A stretch of DNA of 40,401 nt from Cymbomonas tetramitiformis (taxonomy: Eukaryota > Chlorophyta > Pyramimonadophyceae > Pyramimonadales > Pyramimonadaceae): contig LGRX02035421.1 in NCBI GenBank assembly GCA_001247695.2, forward strand, positions 1 to 40,401, written 5' to 3'. The position numbers and the translations under genes were made by a program. The notes beneath the pieces were generated by a model. That model was not told the origin of the DNA. It saw nothing but the letters and a program-made list of their open reading frames with translations, and did not search any database. Numbering within the stretch: position 1 is the first letter of the stretch; every line of letters starts with the position of its first letter. Below, one piece after another: positions 23,575 to 33,381 of the stretch.

Positions 23575-23602
23575 ACGGTAGATAACTTCGGTTATCTACG
23601 TT
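23575..23602. other. Perfect stem with TTCG tetraloop upstream of the esterase gene
   Basis: GTAGATAAC, then TTCG, then GTTATCTAC (23578-23599) is a perfect 9-bp stem with a UUCG-type loop. It extends to 12 bp with one bulged G. It lies about 175 bp upstream of the ATG on the minus strand, between that gene and the gag-like remnant, in DNA with other GTTACTGTA/TAACAGTTAC near-palindromes (23480-23515). Confidence 0.6.
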
Positions 23603-23618
23603 AGCGAGAGCGGAGCAT

Positions 23619-24600
23619 TTAGGGCTCGCCAACGGAGTTGGCGGCTCCACTCTTTGACCTCTGGTTTGTTGCCCGTGAGTCCCATCCCTCCCTCCCGTCC
23701 TTTGCCCGTCCCTCCTTTTCCAGACTAGTGGGCTCCCTACCTGTCACTTGTGAGTGTGGGTCACGGGGAGACTGACTCACATGGCAGATATATTGTTCGG
23801 CGGTGGCACAAATCACAAACAGCGCACACACCAAGGACGAAGTGAGAAGAGACTTCCCGAAGCCCGGAATGGCGTTCCCACAGCCGTACTGTACCGTGGC
23901 CGCGGCGGTGTCACCGAGGCATCCTCGTCGTCATCGTCGCTCGTGGCGTAGGTCGCGGGCTTGTAGTCCATCACGCGCTCCGGTGCCTCAACCGCGGAGA
24001 GCAAATTCATGCTCGCGGCCGGCTCGTCGGGCGCCCCCAATGCAACCCCCGTGCTCTCAATGAAATCAGCAAATGTGCGGGTGACGGGAGGGCAGAAGGG
24101 GTTCGGCGGACCGGTCCATTCCTCCTCGGATTCAACCGACGCGGGTGGTGAGTGCGCGGGCGGCTCCGACACCACCGGCAAGTCGGCAGTGAAGGTGTTG
24201 ATGTTGAACGTCGAAGCCCCAGCCGTGCGTGCCATCTCAGAGAACTCGGTGACAGCGGACACGAGGACCTCACCGTCCTCCTCGCAGAACGAGCACGCGG
24301 AAAGATCGGTGAAGACCTCCGGCTTCCCGCCCGCAAGCATGCAGAGGGCGTCGGATTCCACGGGGTCGCCGTTGTCGATGGCGTGTTGGAACCTCGCGGC
24401 CAGCACGGAGTTCTCGGCCTCCTCGGCGAAGGCGTAGGCCGAGAGTCCGGTCCTGCCCCCGTTCGGGCAGTCCCGGTGCCAATGCCTCGCCTTCGCCTTA
24501 GCACACACCTGATTTTGGCAGTACGGGATGGTCGCACCGCTGTCGCGGTGGAAGGCCACCTTCCTTGAGACGGATTGAGACCAATTCCCCCCTTTGGGGA
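23619..24600 (-). pseudogene. Retroelement gag-like fragment, 5'-truncated and frameshifted
   Basis: The minus strand from about 24600 reads GGNWSQS, then a zinc-knuckle-like motif with the spacing CX4CX6HX4C (core CAKAKARHWHRDCPNGG), then a Cys/acidic region (SDALCMLAGGKPEV). It aligns throughout with the plus-strand gag-like frame at 29033-30254. Near 23890 the frame shifts by one base: the main frame ends at 23813, but the homologous continuation (CGNAIPGFGKSL, then a hydrophobic LVCALFVICATAEQ) is in the neighbouring frame down to 23619. Homology stops abruptly upstream of GGNWSQS, so the N-terminal half is missing. Confidence 0.75.
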
Positions 24601-25310
24601 GGGGTGAGGCCGCGAAGCGGGTTGTGAGATATAATATACCGTATTATATCGGGTGGTCACTGAATAGTTTCTCATACAAGTGTAAACTGATTATAAGAGT
24701 TAAACGAATATAAGCCGTTTGTGACCTAGGTATTTGTCACCTAGTACTGTACGAGTACTGGTACAGCTAACGGGAGTCAGAGTAAGGTATGACCTACGGG
24801 TCACTGAATCCAGCACACCACCCTGTGACTGTACATAGTGCTGTTACAGGTGGCAGAGAGCGGAGCACAGACAAATCAAATTGTTCCGAAACAACAAACA
24901 GCTAGGAGCTGGAAACTGCTAGAGGGAGGCCTGTGCTTTAGCCAGGGCGGTCCCTTCCTAAAACTGCTGCTAGGATACTGCTTTCAAGCTAAGTTCCTAC
25001 AGCTCAATTTTGCAGATACTCAGCCACTTTCAAAGTGGTCTACAAAGTTGCAGAGTTCACCAGAGTTGAAGAAGTTGTCAGTGTCAAAGATGTTCAACCA
25101 GAACCAGAGTCCAGAAGTCATAATCCAGAACCAGAGTCCAGAGCCCAGAGTCCCGAGAACCAGAAGCGAGTACCATAATCCAGAAGCCAAGACCAGAAAC
25201 CAGAGGCAGGAGAAGACTCGTAGAGCAAAATTAGGAATTCCGAAAAGCGAAAATCTGAACTCAAACCTGCCGAAACCACAGAAGGAAAAGGAAAGCCGAA
25301 GGCAAAATAG
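24601..25310. other. Spacer between two gag-like remnants
   Basis: No recognised gene. It contains a 9-bp palindromic arm pair (GATATAATA/TATTATATC near 24632-24654). It also has a degenerate short repeat of CCAGAACCAGAGTCCAGA type at about 25095-25215, which gives a Gln/Asn/Ser/Pro-rich plus-strand frame (24838-25314) that I regard as repeat translation. Confidence 0.55.
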
Positions 25311-25994
25311 TTAATAGTACGGCAAGGCAGACAGCCTGTTAGCAGTCACCCCAGTGAGATGCACTGCTGCGGTGAATTCAGGGTCTCGATCGAGCACCAC
25401 CGAACCCTGAACCGCCGACACACATGCAAGACACACGAGTGCGGGCAGGGCTAGAGATGCAAAAGAGAAGACCCTCGGCAATGTTGCCACACCGACACGT
25501 GAACGTGCAGCCGGTGGGGCCGAGGGAATCTCGTCTCCGGAATAAGAAAAACCGTCGGAGTCGTTGTCATCGTCGATCACGGAAAGCTCTCCCGTGTGAA
25601 TCGGCTCGTGAACCGAGTCAATCGAGCACAACTTAAGGGAGGTGTCAGGGCATGTTGGCATTACCCGGTCCATAAAGGAGACATGGAGCGGTTCCTCGAA
25701 AGGAGACCCGAAAGAAGCGGGGTCCGATGCCGAAACAGGGTATAGCCCCGTGTCGATCTCGTGATTGGCAGGTGGTGGCGCATCGCACACCACCTGCGGT
25801 ACAGACAAAGTACCGATGTGCAGCGGTGGTTGCTTACCAGTGGCGGTAGCACCACCGACCTGTGCAGCCGTAGCCGCAGACCGCAGGGACTCAAGGACGC
25901 CCCGTGCATCCGAGAGCACACCCTCCATGCCGTCGCCCGAAGCACCATGACCCAAGCCCGCATAGTGGGCACGTAATCCCACGTCGTGCCGCAC
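25311..25994 (-). pseudogene. C-terminal part of a second gag-like retroelement protein
   Basis: This 227-codon frame has the layout of the C-terminal third of the plus-strand gag-like protein: an EEPLHVSFMDRVMP segment like EPDLCFADRIARM, a run of Asp/Ser (DDDNDSDGFSYSGDE), then a hydrophobic segment (SLALPALVCLACVSAVQG). It carries no zinc finger and begins without a recognisable start, so it is a fragment. It is in the same orientation as the remnant at 23619-24600, and the two may come from separate insertions. Confidence 0.5.
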
Positions 25995-26168
25995 CGGGTG
26001 TCGCGATTATGAACAAGGGCGGCAATGTAAGGGCTGGCGGGGCGTTGGGGTATTGCTGGGTGCTGAAATGGCGGTGTATCTCTGCTGTGGTTGAGAGTGG
26101 GGTGTTGTGAGGGATTTTGGGTTTGAGATGTGGGTGTGGCATTGGAGGGCAAGTTTTTTGAATATATT

Positions 26169-28099
26169 CCAACGAAGAGGTTCGGCACCCTGTTAGGTGA
26201 TACCGTTCCAGCAGGACAAAACAACACTTTGCAATTGGGCATTCACTGCGGTTCTCGTGTCGTGCGCCCAGGTCGCAGCACGAGCGGCTCCTGCGGTGAA
26301 TGCCCCCAACCTGCCACAAGGCCTAGTTGGTGCCCTTCGAGCAGCCAAGCACGAGTTCACGTCAAAAGTTATGAAAGAAACTGCGGGCAAAGGCGTGCTT
26401 CGAGCACACGCATGGCAGAAAGGCATGGGTCAGGTGTCCAGACCCGAGCTGGCGCGTCGCCAACCATGAATTCCCACAACCTGTCATACAGGCCCGTCGG
26501 GGAATTCACCGCTGCCAACGCCCACATGGGTTGAATTCACACATACAAACACAATGAAAACTGAAGGGAAAAACATTCGGCTGCAATGCTGTCAAAAGGT
26601 TGTAGTCAGGTGTTTGGACTCGAGTTGGCGCGCCGTAAGCCGTGAATTCCTACAACCTGTCACCCAGGCCCGTTCGGGGAATTCAACGTTGCCACAGCCT
26701 GCGCAGGTCGAATTCACAAAGGCAAACATCATACAAACTGCGGGGAAAACATGGGTTCGGCTACAACCTCGTCAAACGGCAAAAGTCAGGAGTCACGGCT
26801 CGAGTTAGCGCGGCTACGGTTGTGCATTCCCAAACGCCGGTCACATACGCCGGTTTGAGCATATTCGGCAAGCAAGCCCTGCGAGGTTCGAATTCGCAAA
26901 GCAAATGGTGCAAAATATGGTACAAAAAGGCCGGGCGCATCGTGCACACACGTGAATACCGCTGAGAGTGACTGTGACGGCTCGCCGTCGCGGGTGTGAA
27001 TTTATGACAACCGCAGCTTCGGGCTATCTCGCCGCTAGGCACTCAACGGGGAAAATGCCCCTCTGTGGGAATTCACGAGCGTGTCCCGAATTCGCGAACG
27101 TTTTCGGACAGCTGCGGATCTCCACCGCTGCGGAACAGCGATACGCGTGTCTATTGCTGTGCTACGTACAACATGTCAGGCGGCAACGCGCTTCTGCCAC
27201 GCCGGCTCGTAGATTCGCAAAACGGGCGCGGGTCTAACTTGCACTCGCAGACTGTAGAATCAGGCTCAGATGGAAGCATGAAAAGCAGAAAGGCAAACGA
27301 GCAACGCGGGGGGCAATTCACAGATAAAACAAGCACAACGGCGCGACTTCGCACATACATCAGAGTGGCGTGCCGGCACTCTGGGGATCCGAACCAGACT
27401 CTTACAAACTGCTAGTGACAAAGCTCTCGTGTGGATTCGAAGTATATGTATGCAAATCTCACATTTAATACTAGGCCACAAGAGGCAAATATCACTATAC
27501 CGCAGAATGGTTTTGAAAGGTTCGGATCTAACTTTTCGAAAGCAGAGCTAGCTAAATACTCAAGCGAGCATAGTGAAAGTCCGTGAATGCCATTGTCGTT
27601 TCGGATGCCCTGTGACCATTGGTTCCCAGTGACAGCGGCGTTTGGTGTCAACGCGCGCTTGCGTTTGCCCTGTCATGCATTGCCGAGACGTCATGTGTGG
27701 TCGTGTCGTGATGTCACTTCGCGTGATGTCGTGCTCGACGCTCTGTGGTTCTCGCGGATCGGCACGGGCTGGGCGCGGCGACGTCGATGTAGCGCTTGGC
27801 GAGGCGTCGTGCATGATTTAAACTGGGAGGGCGATCTGAGCAGGAGGGTGAACGTGATATGCTCCGGGCGCTCGAGCGGACAATGAACTGGGGTAGGACC
27901 GTGACTGAGGGGGGAAATGACAATTAATGAAAAAGGGGGTCATGGCTGGGGCGTTTGCTGTCGGCTGAGACGGGCGCAATGGGGGCAACTGCGGTGGGGT
28001 CTGACATGGGCTGCGGTAGCGTGACTGAATATGGGGGGTGTGACAGGCCTTTCAGGGGTGCCCGAGGGACCCCTTCTAAGCGTGTTCATAGTTGTGACA
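26169..28099 (+). repeat. Left long direct repeat (candidate 5' LTR)
   Basis: Near-identical to 31642-33381, beginning at CCAACGAAGAGGTTCGGCAC and ending at GTTGTGACA. Relative to the right copy it has 190 extra bases (26248-26437). The 5' half is a diverged tandem array of units about 180 bp long. The 3' half (from about 27540) is unique and almost unchanged between copies. Confidence 0.9.
26350..27340. repeat. Diverged ~180-bp tandem subrepeats inside the left long repeat
   Basis: A block opening with GAATTCACAAA-type sequence, then CAAAC..AAACTG, a 'GGCTACAACCTCGTC' core, CTCGAGTTGGCGCG and GAATTCCYACAACCTGTC, recurs at about 26350, 26533, 26708 and 26887. Weaker copies follow near 27088, 27211 and 27317. 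EcoRI-like GAATTC motifs mark the unit edges. Confidence 0.75.
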
Positions 28100-28600
28100 G
28101 GGCTAGATAAGCGAGCCCTCAATATATCATATAAAATACAAGTAAACGCTGCGTTATAGAACAGTAACACAAGCGTAAGATAATAGCGGGGGATGAGTGC
28201 AGTCTCTGTGTGAAGATACTGCTGAAGCACAACGCTTCCTCATCTATACCATATGTCTCCCATCGCATAGATGGTACCGCCATTGGGTTGTGAACCCGAG
28301 ACATTGGTTGAACGACCAGTATCGTCAGACCGAATAATACGTTCGCTCCATAATACTGCGCATGCTTGTTCCGCACATGCTTAAAGCAAAGATGGTTCTT
28401 GTTTGTTACTTCAAGATGTATCTTGCTTTGCCATCTTCGAGTTAGACGTACGAACTCTCGATGACAGGTGTCATTCAAGTCTTTCCTTGAATAATGAAAG
28501 ATGACGTGACTTATCATCTGACGACATGTACAGTCATAGTCGACCGTACTGACGACTGTCATTATAATATATGACATGACTCGACATGACATGACATGGT
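28100..28600. other. Leader between the left long repeat and the gag-like frame
   Basis: It starts with a small stem, AGGGCT..AGCCCT, directly at the repeat end (28099-28119). A TGGTACCGCC stretch at 28272 resembles a tRNA 3' complement but lies too far from the repeat end for a standard primer site. From 28571 a TATGACA/TGACATG simple repeat begins and runs into the gag-like frame. Confidence 0.5.
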
Positions 28601-28648
28601 ATGACATGTATGACAGGTATGACAAGTATGACATGTATGACACATATG
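28571..28648. repeat. TGACATG-type simple repeat at the start of the gag-like frame
   Basis: ATGACATG, ATGACAGGT and ATGACAAGT variants alternate. They supply the repeated Met-Thr residues at the nominal start of the gag-like frame, so the true start may be elsewhere. Confidence 0.8.
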
Positions 28649-30254
28649 TCATCGGTCATGACCCTGACAAACAAACTGCCATTTTCGACTCTCGAGCTCA
28701 TCGTGTGTCCCGCCTCTCCGGCGGGTGACTGGCTCGAGGCGTCTGCGACACTGCACCCACTGGACGGCAAGCGGGTCCTTCTGGAGCTCGCACGACGCCT
28801 GCTAGACTCCGGTGCGCCCTTCCAGGGTACGTCGGACCTCCTTGCGGCCCGCTTCAAGGCCTACCTTGACCCGTCCGAGTCCATCACGGATTTCAACGCG
28901 GCCTTGCGGTCCGCCAAGAGGCGCAACACCCTCGACGATGACGAGGTGAAGGAGTTGTTCCTCGCAACGCTGGATCCCGGGTTCTACGCGCCGGTGGTGT
29001 CGAGGCTCTTCACGCACCAGTAGCGGGCGGCCGTGGACCTCCTCACCATGCAGCAATGGGTGCTCGAGTGTTACGCGAGGCACGTCACAGCCGGTACGCA
29101 CACTGCCACGTGCACCCTGTCCGCAGCGGCCGTGACCACTGACGGTGACACCTCGCAGCTGTCCGACCTCGCGGCCATCATCTTCGACGTGAAGCGGCAG
29201 CTGAAGGTCTTGACGGACAAGGTCAACGGCAAGGGGTTTACCCCGCGGGCGGACAAGCACAAGATCGGCAACGGGGGAGGCGGCTCCGGTGTTCGTTTTG
29301 CGGCAGGTGACCTCCCGACGGGGGGGAACTGGTCGCAGTCGCAGGGGAGGAAGCGCGTTGCCTTTCACAAAGGCAGCGGCGACTTCATTCCCTTCTGCCA
29401 TAATTCGACGTGCAAGAAAGACGAGGCCCGCCACTGGCACCGCGACTGCCCGAACGGCGGCAAGCACGGCGCTGGGGGAAGCTTCCACAGCTTCTCCCTC
29501 GGTGACATCGAGAACGACTTGCTGGCGGAGCAGTTTCAGACGGCCATGGACGAGCACGACGGCGCGCGGTTCGATGCGCTCTGCCTTCTGGCGGGGGGCA
29601 AGCCGGAGATGCTCGACGGCGTTTCGGCGTGTGCCTTCGGGCTCGAGCCGGAGCGGGAAGACGGTGCGTTGCAGGACTTCCTGCCCTACTGCCAGCCTGC
29701 CACCCACATGGGCGGCTTCACGGTCGGTGGTGTCGAGAGCGGGATCTCGGCTGCCGCTTGCACGCATGTCCGGGAGGACCCACCGCCGGCGCCGCCGCCG
29801 GCGGCAATCACGCATGTTTACCCGGACGAGTCGGAGGCGTCCGACGCCGGTGACATGATGCCGGTGGACCCCATGCACGCGCACGAGCCTGACCTCTGCT
29901 TTGCGGACCGGATCGCGCGGATGGGGGGACTCTCGATCACGGCTGAGGGCAAGGACTTGGCGATGCGGTACATGCACGCCGAGTCGGAGACCGACTCTTG
30001 CGACGGCGACGCGGACGGGTCTGCGACTGGGTATGACCCTATTGACGGTGAGGATGCGGTCCCGCAGCCTCTAGCATCTCGTCGGGGATGCGGTGCGCCG
30101 CCTTGGGGGTTTGGCCGCTCTTCGGCAATTGCGGTGATGGTGTGTGCATTCTTCTGTGTTTGCGCCACCGCGGCGCCAATCTCGGCTGCCACTCTTGGCG
30201 AGGCATGTGCACCGGACCACACCGGCCTGGAGGTCGGTGGTGCTGCCGAGGCAA
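28601..30254 (+). pseudogene. Retroelement gag-like frame with one in-frame TAG and a C-terminal hydrophobic segment
   Basis: Residues after the repeat-derived start resemble the gag/UBN2 alpha-helical domain: RFKAYLDPSESITDFNAALR, then DDDEVKELFLATLDPGFY. A TAG at 29021-29023 interrupts the frame, but the same frame continues at once (AAVDLLTMQQWVLECYARH). It then gives a basic Gly-rich stretch, GGNWSQS, a finger with CX4CX6HX4C spacing (CKKDEARHWHRDC), an acidic region, PPPAPPPAA, DRIARMGG, and a hydrophobic MVCAFFCVCATAAP. The frame runs into the assembly gap. The finger binding RNA is inferred from gag proteins. It is called a pseudogene because of the stop; read-through or a sequencing error would also explain it. 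Confidence 0.75.
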
Positions 30255-30274
30255 NNNNNNNNNNNNNNNNNNNN
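30255..30274. other. Assembly gap (20 N)
   Basis: A run of 20 undetermined bases separates the gag-like frame from the tandem repeats. Its true length is unknown and could hide pol. Confidence 1.
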
Positions 30275-30365
30275 GCGTTTCACTCTAACCGTAGTGTGCG
30301 GGGCGTTTCACTCTAACCGTAGTGTGCGGGGCGTTTCACTCTCACCGTAGTGTGCGGGGCGTTTC
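30275..30365. repeat. 28-bp tandem repeat, three copies plus a partial, abutting the gap
   Basis: GCGTTTCACTCTAACCGTAG begins units at 30275, 30303 and 30331; a truncated start follows at 30359. The array probably extends into the gap and may have caused it. Confidence 0.92.
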
Positions 30366-30435
30366 GTAGGGGGGGGAACATAACTACATTCAGGGTGGAC
30401 GGGTTGTGAAGCAAGACGCGTGTGACCTCTCTGCT

Positions 30436-31070
30436 GCCGCGCGTCGCAGGGTGGTGTGTGCGCTCCAGGCGAATCAAGCGTCTGAGTTGAAACGCGCGTT
30501 TCAGGCGATGCGCGCATTTCAGGCGAACGCGTCCTTTCGGGCGAACGCGCCTATTCGGGCGCAGGGCGGAACGCGCATTGCTGGCGACACAGGTGTTTCG
30601 GGCAGATGCGCATTGCAGCGAAGCGAGCGCTTCAGGCGAGGTGTGAAATACAGGTGATACGGGGCGGAACAAGCGGTGCGCGCGTCTCGGGTGATACACG
30701 TGTTTAGGCGACAGGCGCATTGCAGCAAATCGAGCATTTCAGGCGATGCGCACATTTCAGGCGATGCGCACATTTCAGGCGATGCGCACATTTCAGGCGA
30801 TGCGCACATTTCAGGCGATGCGCACATTTCAGGCGCTGCGCACATTTCAGGCGATGCGCACATTTAGGCGAGTCGAGCGTTTCGGGTGATACACGTGTTT
30901 CAGGCGCCAGGCGCATTGCAGCGAATCAAGCATTTCAGGCGAACGTGCATTTCAGGGCGAACGCGCTTTTCAGGGCGGAACCTGCATTTCAGGGCAAACA
31001 GGGCGGAACGCACCTTTCATGGCGGAACGCGCCTTTCAGGGCAGAACGCGCCTTTGTCAGGCCTTTCATG
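30436..31070. repeat. Degenerate TTTCAGGCGAAC-type repeat field with a clean 18-bp core
   Basis: The stretch is built of variants of GCGCATTTCAGGCGAACG. The cleanest part is seven 18-bp units of ATTTCAGGCGATGCGCAC at 30736-30861 (one base changed in the sixth). Frames on both strands (ISGDAH and RLKCAH repeats) are repeat translations. Confidence 0.9.
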
Positions 31071-31641
31071 TGAGGGCAAGAGTCAGGAGTCAGGAGTCAG
31101 GGAAATGGAGACAGGGGGTATAAGAGTGAGTAGGGAAGAGCGCGCTTGCGGAGTCGGCGAGTCACTGCTGCCGGTGGGCTGCGAGCTTGAGGGTGACGTG
31201 CGTTTGCTGTGGGTCGATACCCACCAGTGAAGTTGGTTTCGTGGACCTGCACACCAAGCCATACAGAGCCTTCCCCAACCCGAAAAAGCAAGGAAAGGAG
31301 CACAGCCGCTTTGGCCCGGAGGCGTGGCTGGAAGGGCCGAAAGCAGGTGTCGCAGTTGGCATGGCACTGAAAGGTCGCAGAACTGCGCAAAGCTGGCGTC
31401 TCAGGCGCCATGGCTGCGAAGCACTGTACCCATGCTGAAGAGTCAAAACAGAAGCACCCTCAACAAAAGTTGCTGACCCAATCTGCTACAAAGTTTGAAA
31501 ACCAATGTCAGGCATGCACAAGCTGGCCTGAAGTGCAATGAGCCTATGGCTGCCGTGTCACTCCGCGTGCGAGCCTGGTGCCATCACATAGGAGTTCACA
31601 CACAAGTGACAACAAAGGGAGATCCGAGGAATATTTCAAAA
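31071..31641. other. Internal region of the LTR-like element, no gene recognised
   Basis: A plus-strand frame at about 31187-31438 (GFVDLHTKPYRAFPNPKKQG..FGPEAWLEG) has a coding-like look but no family I can name. The rest holds nothing recognised. A purine-rich AAAGGGAGA lies about 20 bases before the right long repeat. Confidence 0.4.
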
Positions 31642-33381
31642 CCAACGAAGAGGTTCGGCACCCTGTTAGGTGATACCGTGCCAGCAGAGCAAAACAGCAC
31701 TTTGCAATTGGGCATTCACTCCAGGCCCGAGCTGGCGCGTCGCCAACCATGAATTCCCACAACCTGTCATACAGGCTCGTCGGGGAATTCACCGCTGCCA
31801 ACGCCCACAAGGGTCGAATTCACAAATACAAACACAATGAAAACTGAAGGAAAAAACATCCGGCTACAATGCTGTCGAAAGGTTGCAGTCGGGTGTTTGG
31901 ACTCGAGCTGGCGCGCCGTAAGCCGTGAATTCCCACAACCTGTCACACAGGTCCGTTCGGGGAATTCAACGTTGCCACAGCCTGCGCAGGTTGAATTCAC
32001 AAAAGTTAACATCATACAAACTGTGGGAAAAACATGGGTGCGGCTACAACCTCGTCAAACAGCAAAAGTCAGGTGTCACGGCTCGAGTTGGCGCGGCTAC
32101 GGTTGTGCATTCCCAAACGCCGGTCACATACGCCGGTTTGAGCATATTCGGCAAGCATGCCCTGCGCGGTTCGAATTCGCAAAGCAATTGGTACGAAATA
32201 TGGCACAAAAGGGCCGAGCGCATCGTGCACACACGTGAATACCGCTGAGAGTGCCTGTAGCGGTTCGCCGTCGCGGGTGTGAATTTATGACAAACGCAGC
32301 TTCGGGCTATCTCGCCGCTAGGCGCTCAACGGGAAAAATGCCCCTCTACGGGAATTCGCGAGCGTGTTGTGAATTCGCGAATGTTTTCGGACAGCTGAGG
32401 ATCTCCAGCGCTGCGGAACGGTGACATGCGTTTCTACTGCTATGCCACGTAAAACATGCCAGGCGGCAACGCGCTTCAGCCGTGCCGGCTCGTAGATTCG
32501 CAAAACGGGCACGGGACTAACTTGTACTCGCAGACTGTAGATTCAGGCTCAGGTAAAAGCATGCAACGCAGAAAGGCAAGCGAGCAACACGGGGGCAATT
32601 CACAGATAAAACAAGTGCAACGGCACGACTTCGCACATACGGCAGAGTGGCGTGCCGGCACTCTGGGGATCCGAACCAGACTCTTACAAACTGCTAGTGA
32701 CGAAGCTCTCATGTGGATTCGAAGCATATGTATGTATATATCACATTTAATACTAGGCCACAAGAGGCAAATATCACTGTCCCGCAGAATGGTTTTGAAA
32801 GGTTCGGATCTAACTTTTCGAAAGCAGAGCTAGCTAAATACTCAAGCGAGCATAGTGAAAGTCCGTGAATGCCATTGTCGTTTCGGATGCCATGTGACCA
32901 TTGGTTCCCAGTGACAGCGGCGTTTGGTGTCAACGCGCGCTTGCGTTTGCCCTGTCATGCATTGCCGAGACGTCATGTGTGGTCGTGTCGTGATGTCACT
33001 TCGCGTGATGTCGTGCTCGACGCTCTGCGGCCCTCGCGGATCGGCACGGGCTGGTCGCGGCGACGTCGATGTAGCGCTTGGCGAGGCGTCGTGCATGATT
33101 TAAACTGGGAGGGCGATCTGAGCAGGAGGGTGAACGTGATATGCTCCGGGCGCTCGAGCGGACAATGAACTGGGGTAGGACCGTGACTGAGGGGGGAAAT
33201 GACAATTAATGAAAAAGGGGGTCATGGCTGGGGCGTTTGCTGTCGGCTGAGACGGGCGCAATGGGGGCAACTGCGGTGGGGTCTGACATGGGCTGCGGTA
33301 GCGTGACTGAATATGGGGGGTGTGACAGGCCTTTCAGGGGTGCCCGAGGGACCCCTTCTAAGCGTGTTCATAGTTGTGACA
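31642..33381 (+). repeat. Right long direct repeat (candidate 3' LTR)
   Basis: The second copy of the long repeat, with scattered substitutions and small indels relative to the left copy. It lacks the 190 bases found at 26248-26437. It ends in TTGTGACA before unrelated sequence (TGTGCACAAG). Confidence 0.9.

Larger units (their letters stand above)
26169..33381 (+). mobile_element. Probable LTR retroelement with long direct repeats and gag-like internal region
   Basis: Two long direct repeats (26169-28099 and 31642-33381) enclose 3.5 kb that contains a plus-strand gag-like frame and minisatellites. Shared sequence ends in GTTGTGACA, a plausible LTR end in CA. No protease, integrase or reverse transcriptase is visible, but an assembly gap (30255-30274) interrupts the interior. 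No clear target-site duplication was found, and the primer-binding site is not obvious. A purine-rich AAAGGGAGA at about 31615-31623 could be a polypurine tract. A non-autonomous or collapsed LTR element is the best reading; a duplicated repeat block is the alternative. Confidence 0.6.

Noticed and set aside
26193..26469. Small frames FGTLLGDTVPA.. and PELARRQP inside the long repeats as genes
   Set aside because: They occur in both repeat copies with frame-breaking differences and carry the subrepeat pattern, so they are repeat translations.
28272..28300. Primer-binding site or tRNA-like sequence (TGGTACCGCCATTGGG)
   Set aside because: It begins with TGG like a tRNA 3' complement, but lies about 170 bases from the repeat end, and a T-arm fold has a mismatch. 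I could not fit a complete tRNA.
28802..29977. 391-codon minus-strand frame, the second-longest minus-strand ORF
   Set aside because: It is antisense to the gag-like frame and arises from its GC-rich third positions. Its translation is Arg/Val/His-rich with no family features.
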